Assembly: GCF_900108105.1 (NCBI RefSeq)
Contig: NZ_FNUR01000002.1
Location: 310,001 to 374,000, forward strand
Origin: Butyrivibrio sp. Su6
GTDB taxonomy: Bacteria > Bacillota > Clostridia > Lachnospirales > Lachnospiraceae
Direction of reading: 5' to 3'
DNA length: 64,000 nt
Shown here: piece after piece, positions 33,767 through 42,544 of the stretch
Position numbering within the stretch: position 1 is the stretch's first letter
Layout: each line of letters starts with the position of its first letter
Made by a program: the position numbers and the translations under genes
Notes under the pieces: model-generated
Told to the model about the DNA's origin: nothing
The model's input: only the letters and a program-made list of their open reading frames with translations
Database searches by the model: none

Positions 33767-34930
33767 ATGATACCTGTAGTTATATATATGAATAATGAGT
33801 TTTCGAAATTCCATGAACATTTTATCAAAGAAACTTATAATCGGATAGCTTTAAAGTATGGAGGAGAGAAACTTGCCGTGGTTGCATACTGGAATCCATA
33901 TGATGAAGACAATGCAGATGGATTTTTGCCGGTTTTATCAACAGGTACTGCAAAAGTATTTGTAGAAAGCGGGGATATAGGCGCGGTTATAATACCTTTT
34001 GAAAATTACATAGGACAGGAAGATTATTTGGGGAATTTATTGAAGGTAGGGATTTCTTTAGAAAATGTATATATATCGGGAAAATGTCAAGAACTCGATG
34101 ATAAAGAAAAAACTATTCTTGATTATTATAAACCCTATTACGAGTCTAAAATGCTACCCTATTTGGAATTTCATGTTGCAGATCACTGTAATCTGAATTG
34201 TGCTGATTGTGAGCATTATTCGGGCCTGGTTGAAGAGCCGGTTTTTCCAGATTTCAATAAGTTTGAGAAAGATATAAGTAAACTCAAATTTTTTATAGAA
34301 GACATAGGACTAATACGTATTTTGGGCGGTGAACCTCTTCTCAATCCCGAAATAGTAAGATACATAAAGCTGGTACATAAGATATATCCCGATTCGGCAA
34401 TTCACGTTGTCACTAATGGCCTGCTGCTTCGCAATATGCCGGATTCATTTTTTCAAGCTCTTAAAGATTGCGGGAACAATTCGGGGATTTGGGTATCTTA
34501 TTATCCAGTAATGCAGGATAAAATTGAAGAGATAAGGAGTTTTCTTGAAATCAAAGATGTGCCCTTTGCAATATCTCAAATGGCGACAGTCTTTCGCAAG
34601 CAGCAAAGTCTTGAGGCTAACAGCGATGAAGGTACAGGTGTGAAATTTAAAAACTGTTTTCAGAAGAATTGTAATAATTTGTATGATGGGAAAATCGCGG
34701 CCTGTTTTTTGCCGTTTACAACGAAATATTTTAATAGGTACTTTAATAAGCAATTGCCTGAAGATGGTGCTATAGATCTTTATGAAGAGGGATTGACTAC
34801 AGAAAACATAAAAAGAAGATTAGCGATTCCTTTTGAAAGATGCAGGTATTGCCGTAATCCGGAGGATGTACAATGGCATAGAATTAATAAACCAAGTAAG
34901 CTAGAGGATTGGGTTAAAATTTATAATTAA
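33767..34930 (+). CDS. Radical SAM protein between the two flagellin genes
   Basis: A 387-residue radical SAM enzyme. The cluster motif CNLNCADC (CxxxCxxC) lies at about residues 141-148, followed by EHYSGL, ILGGEPLLNPE near 186 (the SAM-binding GGE block) and VVTNGLLL near 216. A C-terminal Cys-rich zone (CFQKNC near 296, CFLP near 313, CRYCRNPED near 358) could hold a second cluster as in SPASM-type enzymes. The N-terminal 135 residues are an extra alpha/beta domain. GGAGGG precedes ATG 33767. Its place between flagellin 1 and flagellin 2 suggests a flagellin or flagellar-glycan modification; the substrate is unknown. Confidence 0.85.
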   Translation: MIPVVIYMNNEFSKFHEHFIKETYNRIALKYGGEKLAVVAYWNPYDEDNADGFLPVLSTGTAKVFVESGDIGAVIIPFENYIGQEDYLGNLLKVGISLENVYISGKCQELDDKEKTILDYYKPYYESKMLPYLEFHVADHCNLNCADCEHYSGLVEEPVFPDFNKFEKDISKLKFFIEDIGLIRILGGEPLLNPEIVRYIKLVHKIYPDSAIHVVTNGLLLRNMPDSFFQALKDCGNNSGIWVSYYPVMQDKIEEIRSFLEIKDVPFAISQMATVFRKQQSLEANSDEGTGVKFKNCFQKNCNNLYDGKIAACFLPFTTKYFNRYFNKQLPEDGAIDLYEEGLTTENIKRRLAIPFERCRYCRNPEDVQWHRINKPSKLEDWVKIYN

Positions 34931-34946
34931 TTTATAAAGTTAGGTG

Positions 34947-34973
34947 TAAAGTTTTTATATTTATGGTCGATAA
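34947..34973 (+). promoter_or_regulatory. Sigma-28 promoter of flagellin 2
   Basis: TAAAGTTT beginning 34947, 15 bases from TAAA to GTCGATAA (34966-34973). The octamer is the same as in the distal flgM promoter. Confidence 0.88.
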
Positions 34974-35043
34974 TAAAGGTGTAATACAAAACAGAGATAG
35001 TATTTAGGCCAGCACTAACTACTATTTCAAAACAATCACACGA

Positions 35044-35077
35044 GCAGCAAGGATGCTGCCGTACATATTCAAGGAGG
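35044..35077 (+). promoter_or_regulatory. CsrA-type binding sites in the flagellin 2 leader
   Basis: GCAGCA (35044-35049) pairs with TGCTGC (35054-35059) and shows AGGA in the 4-base loop, the ideal CsrA target (CAAGGATG fits the consensus core). A second CAAGGAGG (35070-35077) lies over the ribosome binding site 9 bases before ATG 35087. Two spaced sites like these mirror the known hag leader of Bacillus subtilis. Confidence 0.7.
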
Positions 35078-35086
35078 AATAATATT

Positions 35087-35905
35087 ATGGTAGTACAACA
35101 CAACGTCACAGCGATGAACGCAAACAGACAGCTTGGAATTACAACTGGTATTCAGGCAAAGTCAAGTGAGAAGTTATCATCTGGTTACAAGATCAACAGA
35201 GCAGCAGATGATGCAGCAGGTCTTTCAATTTCTGAAAAGATGAGACGTCAGATCAGAGGTATTACACAGGCTTCTGCAAACGCTCAGGATGGTATTTCTT
35301 CTGTACAGACAGCTGAAGGTGCCCTCAACGAAGTTCATGATATGCTTCAGAGAATGAACGAGCTGGCAACAAAGGCTGCAAACGACACTTTAACATCAAC
35401 TGACCGTGGCTATATCAAGTCAGAGCTTGATGCACTTTCATCTGAAATTTCTCGTACATCAGCTGCAACTCAGTTCAACAATCAGAATCTTCTTGATGGT
35501 ACATTTACTAACAAGAACCTTCAGGTTGGATCTGAGACTGGTGGAAAGAACCAGATCAACATCTGTATCAAAGAGATGAGTGCTACAAAGATTGGTGTTA
35601 ACGCGCTTCTTGTTAGCTCACATGACGTAGCAAAGAGTTCTATCACATCTATCAAGTCAGCTCTTGAGTCAGTTTCAAAGCAGAGATCTGATCTTGGTGC
35701 TATCCAGAACAGACTTGAGCACACAATCAAGAACCTTGATAACGTAGTTGAGAATACTCAGGCTGCTGAATCACTTATCCGTGATACAGATATGGCTACC
35801 GAGATGGTTAAGTATTCTAACAACAACATCCTTGCACAGGCTGGACAGTCAATGCTGGCACAGGCTAACCAGACTAATCAGGGTGTTCTTTCACTTCTCG
35901 GTTAA
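35087..35905 (+). CDS. Flagellin 2, short type
   Basis: A 272-residue flagellin nearly identical in layout to flagellin 1 (MVVQHNVTAMNANRQLG, AADDAAGLSISEKMRRQIRG, NNILAQAGQSMLAQANQ). It has no D2/D3. Codon use is more strongly biased to GC-ending codons than flagellin 1, consistent with high expression as the main filament protein. Sigma-28 promoter, CsrA-type leader and terminator are all present. Confidence 0.95.
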   Translation: MVVQHNVTAMNANRQLGITTGIQAKSSEKLSSGYKINRAADDAAGLSISEKMRRQIRGITQASANAQDGISSVQTAEGALNEVHDMLQRMNELATKAANDTLTSTDRGYIKSELDALSSEISRTSAATQFNNQNLLDGTFTNKNLQVGSETGGKNQINICIKEMSATKIGVNALLVSSHDVAKSSITSIKSALESVSKQRSDLGAIQNRLEHTIKNLDNVVENTQAAESLIRDTDMATEMVKYSNNNILAQAGQSMLAQANQTNQGVLSLLG

Positions 35906-35963
35906 TTATTGTTATTGTTCGAATGAACAAGCAGTCTATTGCAAACATTGCAGACTACCAAGA

Positions 35964-35994
35964 GGGCTTCAGAGCAATCTGAAGTCCTTTTTTT
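35964..35994 (+). terminator. Terminator after flagellin 2
   Basis: GGGCTTCAGA (35964-35973) pairs with TCTGAAGTCC (35978-35987), one G-U, 4-base loop, then seven T. Confidence 0.92.
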
Positions 35995-36014
35995 GCACAT
36001 TTATACACGCAATA

Positions 36015-36023
36015 TGGTAAAAT
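36015..36023 (+). promoter_or_regulatory. Possible promoter of the glycosylation island
   Basis: TGGTAAAAT, an extended -10, with TTGCAC (35993-35998) 19 bases upstream. It is the only candidate between the flagellin 2 terminator and the island genes. Confidence 0.45.
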
Positions 36024-36053
36024 AATTATATATGACTTATTAGGAGAAATTGC

Positions 36054-37280
36054 ATGAAAGACTTGATTATGGATGGATTATCGAAGATTATCGAAGCACA
36101 TAAAAAAGAAAAAAATAGCATTTGTAATCTCGAATTTTCGTTAGCAATTGATATTATTCGAATGCTGGTAAGTTCATCAAAAGCAGTTAGGGAATCCATG
36201 ACTTTTTATTATGAGAATGAAAGTGCGGCAATATATAAGCTTTCTGAGTATATTGAGCTTATGGAACAGTTATTGGATAGATTTGAGAGTTTTGATATAG
36301 ATGATGCGGATGAGATTGAATTTCTCTATGATAAGGGAATTGAACTGTTAGAAACATCACTGACTGTCATCAACAGGACAGAAAGAATACATGATGATGG
36401 AGAGTTTTTGACTAAGGTATATAGACCCAAAAAGGCTGATGAGATTGGAATACGGTCTCACAAGCAGGCTAAGTTAAAAACAGCTATTGTTTTACAAGGA
36501 CCAATAAAAAAAGAAGATGACTTCACTTATGAATCAGTTAAACTATATAGATTGCTGTACCCGGAATGCGAGGTAATCTTATCTACCTGGAAAAGTGAAG
36601 AGAATCAAAAAGATAAATTTGAAGAATTGGGGGCTATAGTTCTGCTCAATGAACCTCCCAAAAAACCAGGATATGCTAATTGTGCTTATCAGGCATTATC
36701 CTCAATAGAGGGAATCAGAAAAGCAAGAGAACTTGGCTGCGAAAGAGTGTGTAAGGCTAGAACTGATCAGAGATTCCATACACCTAACCTCTTTTTCTAT
36801 ATGGAAAAGCTTTTAGAACAGTTTCCATTAAAGATAAAAACAACTCAAAAGGAAAGACTTATAGCTATCAGCACAACTACACTTTCATTCAGAGTTTATA
36901 ATATCTGCGACATGTTTATCTATGGCGACATAGATGATGTGGAAAATTATTTTGATTGTCCACTTGATACAAGAGATTGGGGAAAAGATTCGCATGTAGA
37001 GTGGATCAATGCAGAACAATTCGGAAGACTTCGCTTTGCTGAAGCCTGGTTTGCAAGTTATTACCTGGAAAAATTAGGGTATGAACTTAAATTCACAATT
37101 GAGGATAGTGATTACTACAGAAATGAACTTTTTATAATAGTGGATGGAAGTACCATTGACCTTCTTTGGCAGAAATATAATGACGATGAATATAAGGATA
37201 GAGAATATAACAGCAGTGGATATGAACATGGAGGAGGAATAGGAAGGGTAAGCTTTTTGGAGTGGTTATCATGCCAATAA
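36054..37280 (+). CDS. WavE-type glycan biosynthesis protein
   Basis: A 408-residue protein. Residues 1-135 are a helical N-terminal domain. The C-terminal part is the WavE (lipopolysaccharide synthesis) domain: AIVLQGPIKKEDDFTYESV near residue 145, ILSTWKSEE near 178, CKARTDQRFHTPN near 234 and FIYGDIDD near 287. WavE proteins are putative glycosyltransferases. A related copy is at 49553. GGAGA precedes ATG 36054. It opens the post-flagellin island. Confidence 0.8.
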   Translation: MKDLIMDGLSKIIEAHKKEKNSICNLEFSLAIDIIRMLVSSSKAVRESMTFYYENESAAIYKLSEYIELMEQLLDRFESFDIDDADEIEFLYDKGIELLETSLTVINRTERIHDDGEFLTKVYRPKKADEIGIRSHKQAKLKTAIVLQGPIKKEDDFTYESVKLYRLLYPECEVILSTWKSEENQKDKFEELGAIVLLNEPPKKPGYANCAYQALSSIEGIRKARELGCERVCKARTDQRFHTPNLFFYMEKLLEQFPLKIKTTQKERLIAISTTTLSFRVYNICDMFIYGDIDDVENYFDCPLDTRDWGKDSHVEWINAEQFGRLRFAEAWFASYYLEKLGYELKFTIEDSDYYRNELFIIVDGSTIDLLWQKYNDDEYKDREYNSSGYEHGGGIGRVSFLEWLSCQ

Positions 37281-37308
37281 TTCATTATATGGTTGCAAGG
37301 AAAAGGAT

Positions 37309-40300
37309 ATGGAATGGAGTGAATTTATAACTTTTTTCAATGATAAATACATTGTTGGAGAAGAAATCTACAATATTCTCAAGGATAAACGGCCTGAAAA
37401 CACAGATGTAATTATTTGTTCGGCACAGCTTGGGGATACAGTATGGCTGGCAGCATATGCGGAAGCTTATAAGCTAAAGAATAAATGCAGATTGATGTAT
37501 GTTGTGAAAACTACACAAGTTAGCATAGTACAAAAATATCCTGCTATTGATGCAACTTTTGATATTACTCCGGCAGAAATGGAAGCATTAGAGCTTTATA
37601 TAGTCAGAAATGAACTATGGAATCAGAATCATATAGTTTTAGGAAACCATAGAGAATTTATTATTGTGAATAAAGATAGCTATACGCTTTCACTTTATCT
37701 GGAAGATTATTCAGATATCTGCGAGGAAAGGAAGAACATTTTAGGACTTGGTGTGGATGTCGAACCATCAAGAATGCACGCAGAAATCTCTATAGATAAA
37801 AAGAAAAAAGAAGACTATTCAAACTCTGTTGTTCTAATGCCGAGCGCAAATACTTTCAAACCGATTGATATAGATTTTTGGGAACACTTAGCAAGATATA
37901 TTTCAGATAATTATCAAAAAAAAGTTTACACAAACTATAACAATCTTGAGTCGGAAGTGATGATTCCCGGAACAATTCCACTTGCTTCGTCATTTGATGA
38001 ATTGCAGGAATTATCACGGTATATTGATCTTTTTATTGGGCTTAGGAGTGGAATATGTGACTATCTGACAGCTTGCGGTGCTAATTTAGCAATAATCTAT
38101 TCTGAACAATGGATAGATAAAGGAAATGGAATATATGAGTTTCCATCGAATCCACAAGCCCTTGGCGGCAATGAGATCCACAATTTTGCATATGATAGAG
38201 AAAAGGAAAACAAGCTTATCATGGAACTAGGGGATCTTTTAGAAAAAAAAGATGAAAAAACTAACATCAATACTTTAGTGGTAATTACACCAAAAGATTG
38301 CGAGAGGCTTTTGCCATTATATCCAAGACTGGTAGCAAACATTGATTTTGGTACTATCTTTTTTGTTGGAACTGATGAAGTTAAAAATGTCATAGGTAAT
38401 AGTACGTTGGATAACTCCAGAGTGTCGTTTATAAACGAAGATTCGCTTATAAGTTTTGATCAGGTACATGCCTGCATGACCAAAAAGATGGAAAAGCTTC
38501 TGGCCGGAAGAATACTGCCAAGGGGAATTACAGGCTGGTACTATCAGCAATTTCTCAAGATGCAGTACGCATTACAATGTGAAAATGAGTTCTACATGGT
38601 TTGGGATGGAGATACTATTCCTTGTCATAAGATTGAAATGTTCCAGGAAGAATCAGGAAAACCGTATCTGGATCTAAAGCATGAATATCATCCAGAGTAC
38701 TTTGAAACCTTAGGTAAAATACTTCCGGGATTTGGAAAGGTGATAGAGAGATCCTTCATATCAGAGCATATGCTCATAAATACTATGGTTATGAGGGAAC
38801 TTATTCAGGAGATAGAAAAGAATGATTCTCTCGAAGGCAATAAATTCTGGGAAAAGATAATTGAGGCAATTCCTGCAGAAATGATACAGGATTCTGCTTT
38901 TAGTGAATTTGAAACCTATGGCACCTTTGTTGCCCTCAGATATTCATCCATGTACAAGCTTAGAGAGTGGCATTCCTTTAGACAGGGAGGGACTTTCTAT
39001 TCTATAGATACTATTTCTGACAGAGATTTTGACTGGCTTTCCAAGGATTTTGATGCAATATCTTTTGAAAAAGGTCATTTTGTCAGAGAAGATAACAAAA
39101 ATCTCTTTGATAACCCGTATTATCAGGAAAAACTCACTGCCAGACAAATGCTTGAGGCAGCGCAGCTTGAATATAAGGAAGGGTACAAAGAGACCTGGGG
39201 AGATAGTGAAAGCTCCGCAGTCAATGAGCATACCGGTATGTATTCCGGTTCTGATGGAATCGTCATTGAAGACAGGCTCAAATACCTTAGCAAAGATACC
39301 TATAAAGAATATGAGAAGCTTGGAGACAGTCTTGTTGATAAGAATGTGGATCAGGCCTATTTGTGCTATGAAAATGCACGTTTCCTTTGTGATGATGTAA
39401 GCGCAAGAGATGTGCTGGAAGATAAGAAAAATAACCTTATCGGTAATAATGAAATAAAGGTAAAAAAGACAGCAATTGTTATATTGTCTTATAACAACTT
39501 ATTTTTGCTTCAGAGATGCATTGAGAGCATATATAACAACTGCAATCCAAATGATTATCTGCTTGTGATATTTGATAATGGTTCCAAAGACGGAACAGCG
39601 AAGTGGCTCTCTGAATGGGGTGAGAATCACGATGAAGCCATGGTTATCTTAAATGATACAAACCTTGGTTTTTCCGGCGGCAATAATGCTGCATGTCAGT
39701 ATATATCCGATGACTATGATGTTTTCTTTTTAAATAACGATACAAGAGTACCTGCCAATGCACTTTTCTGGATGAGAATGGGACTTTATGAAGCAGATGA
39801 TATAGGTGCAGTTGGAGCTGTCCAGAATTATGCTGATGCTGATCAGATTCATGAAGTTGAATTTGATGATCCTGAAGAATACGTTAAGCATGGGGCAGAC
39901 TTTAATGTCTATGTAAAGCGGCCCCTTGAGGAGCAGAGTAAGCTATGCGGCTTTGCGCTTCTTATCAGGAAAGCAGTCTGGAATAAAACAGGTGGATTTG
40001 ATGAGCGTTTTAATCCCGGCTATGTGGAAGACGATGATATTTGTCTTCATATAAGGTATCTGGGATATAGAACTATGGTCTGTCATAACGCGTTTATATA
40101 TCATGTTGGAAGTCAGAGCTTTATTAGAGTTGAGAATCCTCACGAACTATTTGTTAAGCATAGAAAGATCGTAATAGAAAAGTGGGGCTTTGACAGCACT
40201 CTTTATGCCGGAATGAGCCGTAATGAATACAATTTCATTATGAGTCTTGCATATAAAGGATATACAGAAGAAAGCTGTTTTAACTTGGTTCACATAGGGT

Positions 40301-40482
40301 CGGGATGTGGGAATATGTTAGGACATATTCATTATCTTTATCCAAATGCTGATGTATGCGGAGTAGAGGAAAATGAGGCAGCAAGGAAATTTGCCATTTC
40401 ATGCATTCCAGTATATCCGAGCATCGAGGCATTACCTAAAAAGCTTGAAGAGTATGACGTTGTAGCTCATGGACTTGGCTGA
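37309..40482 (+). CDS. Four-part glycosyltransferase: GT9-like, DUF6492, GT2, methyltransferase remnant
   Basis: A 1057-residue fusion. Residues about 15-300 resemble a GT9 (heptosyltransferase-like) fold: DVIICSAQLGDTVWLAAYAEA and late FIGLRSGICDYLTACGANLAI. About 323-620 is a DUF6492 module (VITPKDCERL, WYYQQFLKMQY near 409, VWDGDT near 431, LDLKHEYHPEYFETLG). About 718-960 is GT2 (AIVILSYNN, FDNGSKDGT, NNDTRV near 809, GYVEDDDICLH near 903). The last 65 residues start a methyltransferase (VHIGSGCG) but stop soon after. Neighbours carry single versions of each module, so it looks built by fusion inside the island. Substrates are unknown. Confidence 0.78.
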   Translation: MEWSEFITFFNDKYIVGEEIYNILKDKRPENTDVIICSAQLGDTVWLAAYAEAYKLKNKCRLMYVVKTTQVSIVQKYPAIDATFDITPAEMEALELYIVRNELWNQNHIVLGNHREFIIVNKDSYTLSLYLEDYSDICEERKNILGLGVDVEPSRMHAEISIDKKKKEDYSNSVVLMPSANTFKPIDIDFWEHLARYISDNYQKKVYTNYNNLESEVMIPGTIPLASSFDELQELSRYIDLFIGLRSGICDYLTACGANLAIIYSEQWIDKGNGIYEFPSNPQALGGNEIHNFAYDREKENKLIMELGDLLEKKDEKTNINTLVVITPKDCERLLPLYPRLVANIDFGTIFFVGTDEVKNVIGNSTLDNSRVSFINEDSLISFDQVHACMTKKMEKLLAGRILPRGITGWYYQQFLKMQYALQCENEFYMVWDGDTIPCHKIEMFQEESGKPYLDLKHEYHPEYFETLGKILPGFGKVIERSFISEHMLINTMVMRELIQEIEKNDSLEGNKFWEKIIEAIPAEMIQDSAFSEFETYGTFVALRYSSMYKLREWHSFRQGGTFYSIDTISDRDFDWLSKDFDAISFEKGHFVREDNKNLFDNPYYQEKLTARQMLEAAQLEYKEGYKETWGDSESSAVNEHTGMYSGSDGIVIEDRLKYLSKDTYKEYEKLGDSLVDKNVDQAYLCYENARFLCDDVSARDVLEDKKNNLIGNNEIKVKKTAIVILSYNNLFLLQRCIESIYNNCNPNDYLLVIFDNGSKDGTAKWLSEWGENHDEAMVILNDTNLGFSGGNNAACQYISDDYDVFFLNNDTRVPANALFWMRMGLYEADDIGAVGAVQNYADADQIHEVEFDDPEEYVKHGADFNVYVKRPLEEQSKLCGFALLIRKAVWNKTGGFDERFNPGYVEDDDICLHIRYLGYRTMVCHNAFIYHVGSQSFIRVENPHELFVKHRKIVIEKWGFDSTLYAGMSRNEYNFIMSLAYKGYTEESCFNLVHIGSGCGNMLGHIHYLYPNADVCGVEENEAARKFAISCIPVYPSIEALPKKLEEYDVVAHGLG

Positions 40483-40513
40483 AGAATAGGATAAAAGCAT
40501 TAAGGAGTAACTT

Positions 40514-42544
40514 ATGCAAAAAGACAATCATTTCGATGTACTGATAGTTGTAACAGCTCCAGATTGCCAGAGACTTCTTGGTATGTACAGAAGACTCATT
40601 GATAATTATTCCTACGGTAAGATCTGCTTTATTGGAAATGAAGCGGTTAGAGATGTGGCTTATTCTAATGAAAAGATTCGTGACTATATAACATGGGTTA
40701 ACGAAAATGATGTAATAGCATTTAATGATGTTCATCAGGTATTAAGCAAGAGGCTTGCAGATGTGCTTGGAGGTAAAGAACTTCCCAGAGGAATAACAGG
40801 CTGGTATTATCAGCAGTTTCTTAAGATGCAGTATGCTTTCTTGTGCAAGGATGAATACTATATGGTTTGGGATGGAGATACGGTTCCTTGTAGACACATC
40901 AATATGTTCAGCACCGAAACCGGGCAACCCTATATAGATTTAAAGCATGAGTATCATCCTGAATACTTTGAAACTTTAGGAAAGATACTTCCCGGATTTA
41001 AGAAGGTAATAGAAAGATCTTTTATCTCAGAGCACATGCTCATAAGATGCGATATTATGAAGAACCTTGTTGCTGACATTGAGAAAAATGAAAGCATAGA
41101 AGGAGAGAAATTCTGGGAAAAGATCATTAATGCCATAGAGCCGGATAAGATATTTGATTCTTCATTTAGTGAATTTGAAACATATGGCACTTATGTGGCG
41201 CTTCGTTATCCATCGGTTTATAAGCTGAGGGATTGGCATTCCTTTAGAATGGGAGCCATGTTCTTTGATCTAAATACCATATGCGATAGAGATTTTGCCT
41301 GGCTTAGCAAAGACTTTGATGCAATTTCTTTTGAAAAAGGCCAGGAAGTCAGAGAAGATAACAAGAATTTCTTTGATAATCCAGAGTATCAGGAAAAGTT
41401 GTCTGCCAAGAAGATGCTTCAGCTTGCGCAGATGGAATTTGCGGATGGGTACAAGGAAATCTGGCAGGATGACATCCTCGCAAAGCAGAGTGGAAATGTA
41501 AATTCCGGAGATTTTGCCAAGACAAATGACAGGGACAGACGCGTAGTAATCGTCATTTCTGATAATTCGGATAAAAAAGATTTGGATGGGTGTAAGGCAA
41601 GTATTGAAAGCGCTCTTAATACTGATAGCTATACCATAGTTTATGCAGGAAAAGATGACAGCTTAACCTATGGCGCAAGGATAAATAAGGCTATCAGGGA
41701 ACTTGCCGGTCAGGACTTTGACGACTGCGACATACTTCTTCTTGACAGCAGCACGAGGCTTGCTTTTGATACATTATATTTCCTGAAATCAGCTCTTTAT
41801 TCGCAAAATGATATAGGAGCAGTTGGCTGCGTATCTAATCTTGCAGTTAACAAGCAAACCATTGATGCACGGTATGACACAGAAAAAGAGTACATGGATT
41901 TTGGTATGAGAAATAACATACCTATGGAACGCCCATGTATTGAGAGGGTATCGCTATCAAGTTATGCCATGCTAATAAAGAGAAGTGTTTGGAATGAAGT
42001 CCATGGCATGGAAGAGGGCTACTCTTTAAAGGCAGTTGGAGATGAAGCATTTGCCCTTAAGTTATTAGAAAATGGCTATAGATCAATGCTTGTAAGAAAC
42101 AGCTTTATATACAATACCAGTCTTCAGTCAGAAGAGGGTGACACCAAAGGGCAGATAGATAAACTGTCTGAGGAAAGGGGCTTTGATGTAGAGGCTGCTA
42201 AGCATGTAAATTTGTCACTTATTCAAGAGATAAATAAAGATCCTTCTGACAGACTTATGATCATGTGCTATGGATGCGGTATCGGTGCAGATATCAAAGC
42301 ACTTAAATACCTGTATTATCAGAGCGAGATAGTTGGAATCGAGCCTGACAGCAAAATGGCTGAAATTGCAAAAAAAACAGAGAACATCCTTCCCGGAATA
42401 GAAGAAGTCATAGATTTCTATGGAGAAGGCTCTTTTGACGTTATCCTTGTGGAGAAAAATCCGGAGGATGAAGTCTTGATGGCAATGCTATCATCACTTT
42501 TAAATGAAGATGGCGTTATGATAGGTGAAAAATGGGGAGAGTAA
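40514..42544 (+). CDS. DUF6492 plus degenerate GT2 plus methyltransferase fusion
   Basis: A 676-residue paralogue of the C-terminal three-quarters of the preceding gene. DUF6492 spans about 1-300 (ITGWYYQQFLKMQY, VWDGDTVPC), a GT2-like part about 340-560 lacks the clear first and DxD motifs (VVIVISDNSD, LLDSSTRL), and a class I methyltransferase-like part starts at about 582 (CYGCGIGADIKALK, VGIEPDSKMAEIA, VILVEKNPE). The GT2 centre may be inactive. AAGGAG precedes ATG 40514. The gene overlaps the next by 13 bases. Confidence 0.75.
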   Translation: MQKDNHFDVLIVVTAPDCQRLLGMYRRLIDNYSYGKICFIGNEAVRDVAYSNEKIRDYITWVNENDVIAFNDVHQVLSKRLADVLGGKELPRGITGWYYQQFLKMQYAFLCKDEYYMVWDGDTVPCRHINMFSTETGQPYIDLKHEYHPEYFETLGKILPGFKKVIERSFISEHMLIRCDIMKNLVADIEKNESIEGEKFWEKIINAIEPDKIFDSSFSEFETYGTYVALRYPSVYKLRDWHSFRMGAMFFDLNTICDRDFAWLSKDFDAISFEKGQEVREDNKNFFDNPEYQEKLSAKKMLQLAQMEFADGYKEIWQDDILAKQSGNVNSGDFAKTNDRDRRVVIVISDNSDKKDLDGCKASIESALNTDSYTIVYAGKDDSLTYGARINKAIRELAGQDFDDCDILLLDSSTRLAFDTLYFLKSALYSQNDIGAVGCVSNLAVNKQTIDARYDTEKEYMDFGMRNNIPMERPCIERVSLSSYAMLIKRSVWNEVHGMEEGYSLKAVGDEAFALKLLENGYRSMLVRNSFIYNTSLQSEEGDTKGQIDKLSEERGFDVEAAKHVNLSLIQEINKDPSDRLMIMCYGCGIGADIKALKYLYYQSEIVGIEPDSKMAEIAKKTENILPGIEEVIDFYGEGSFDVILVEKNPEDEVLMAMLSSLLNEDGVMIGEKWGE

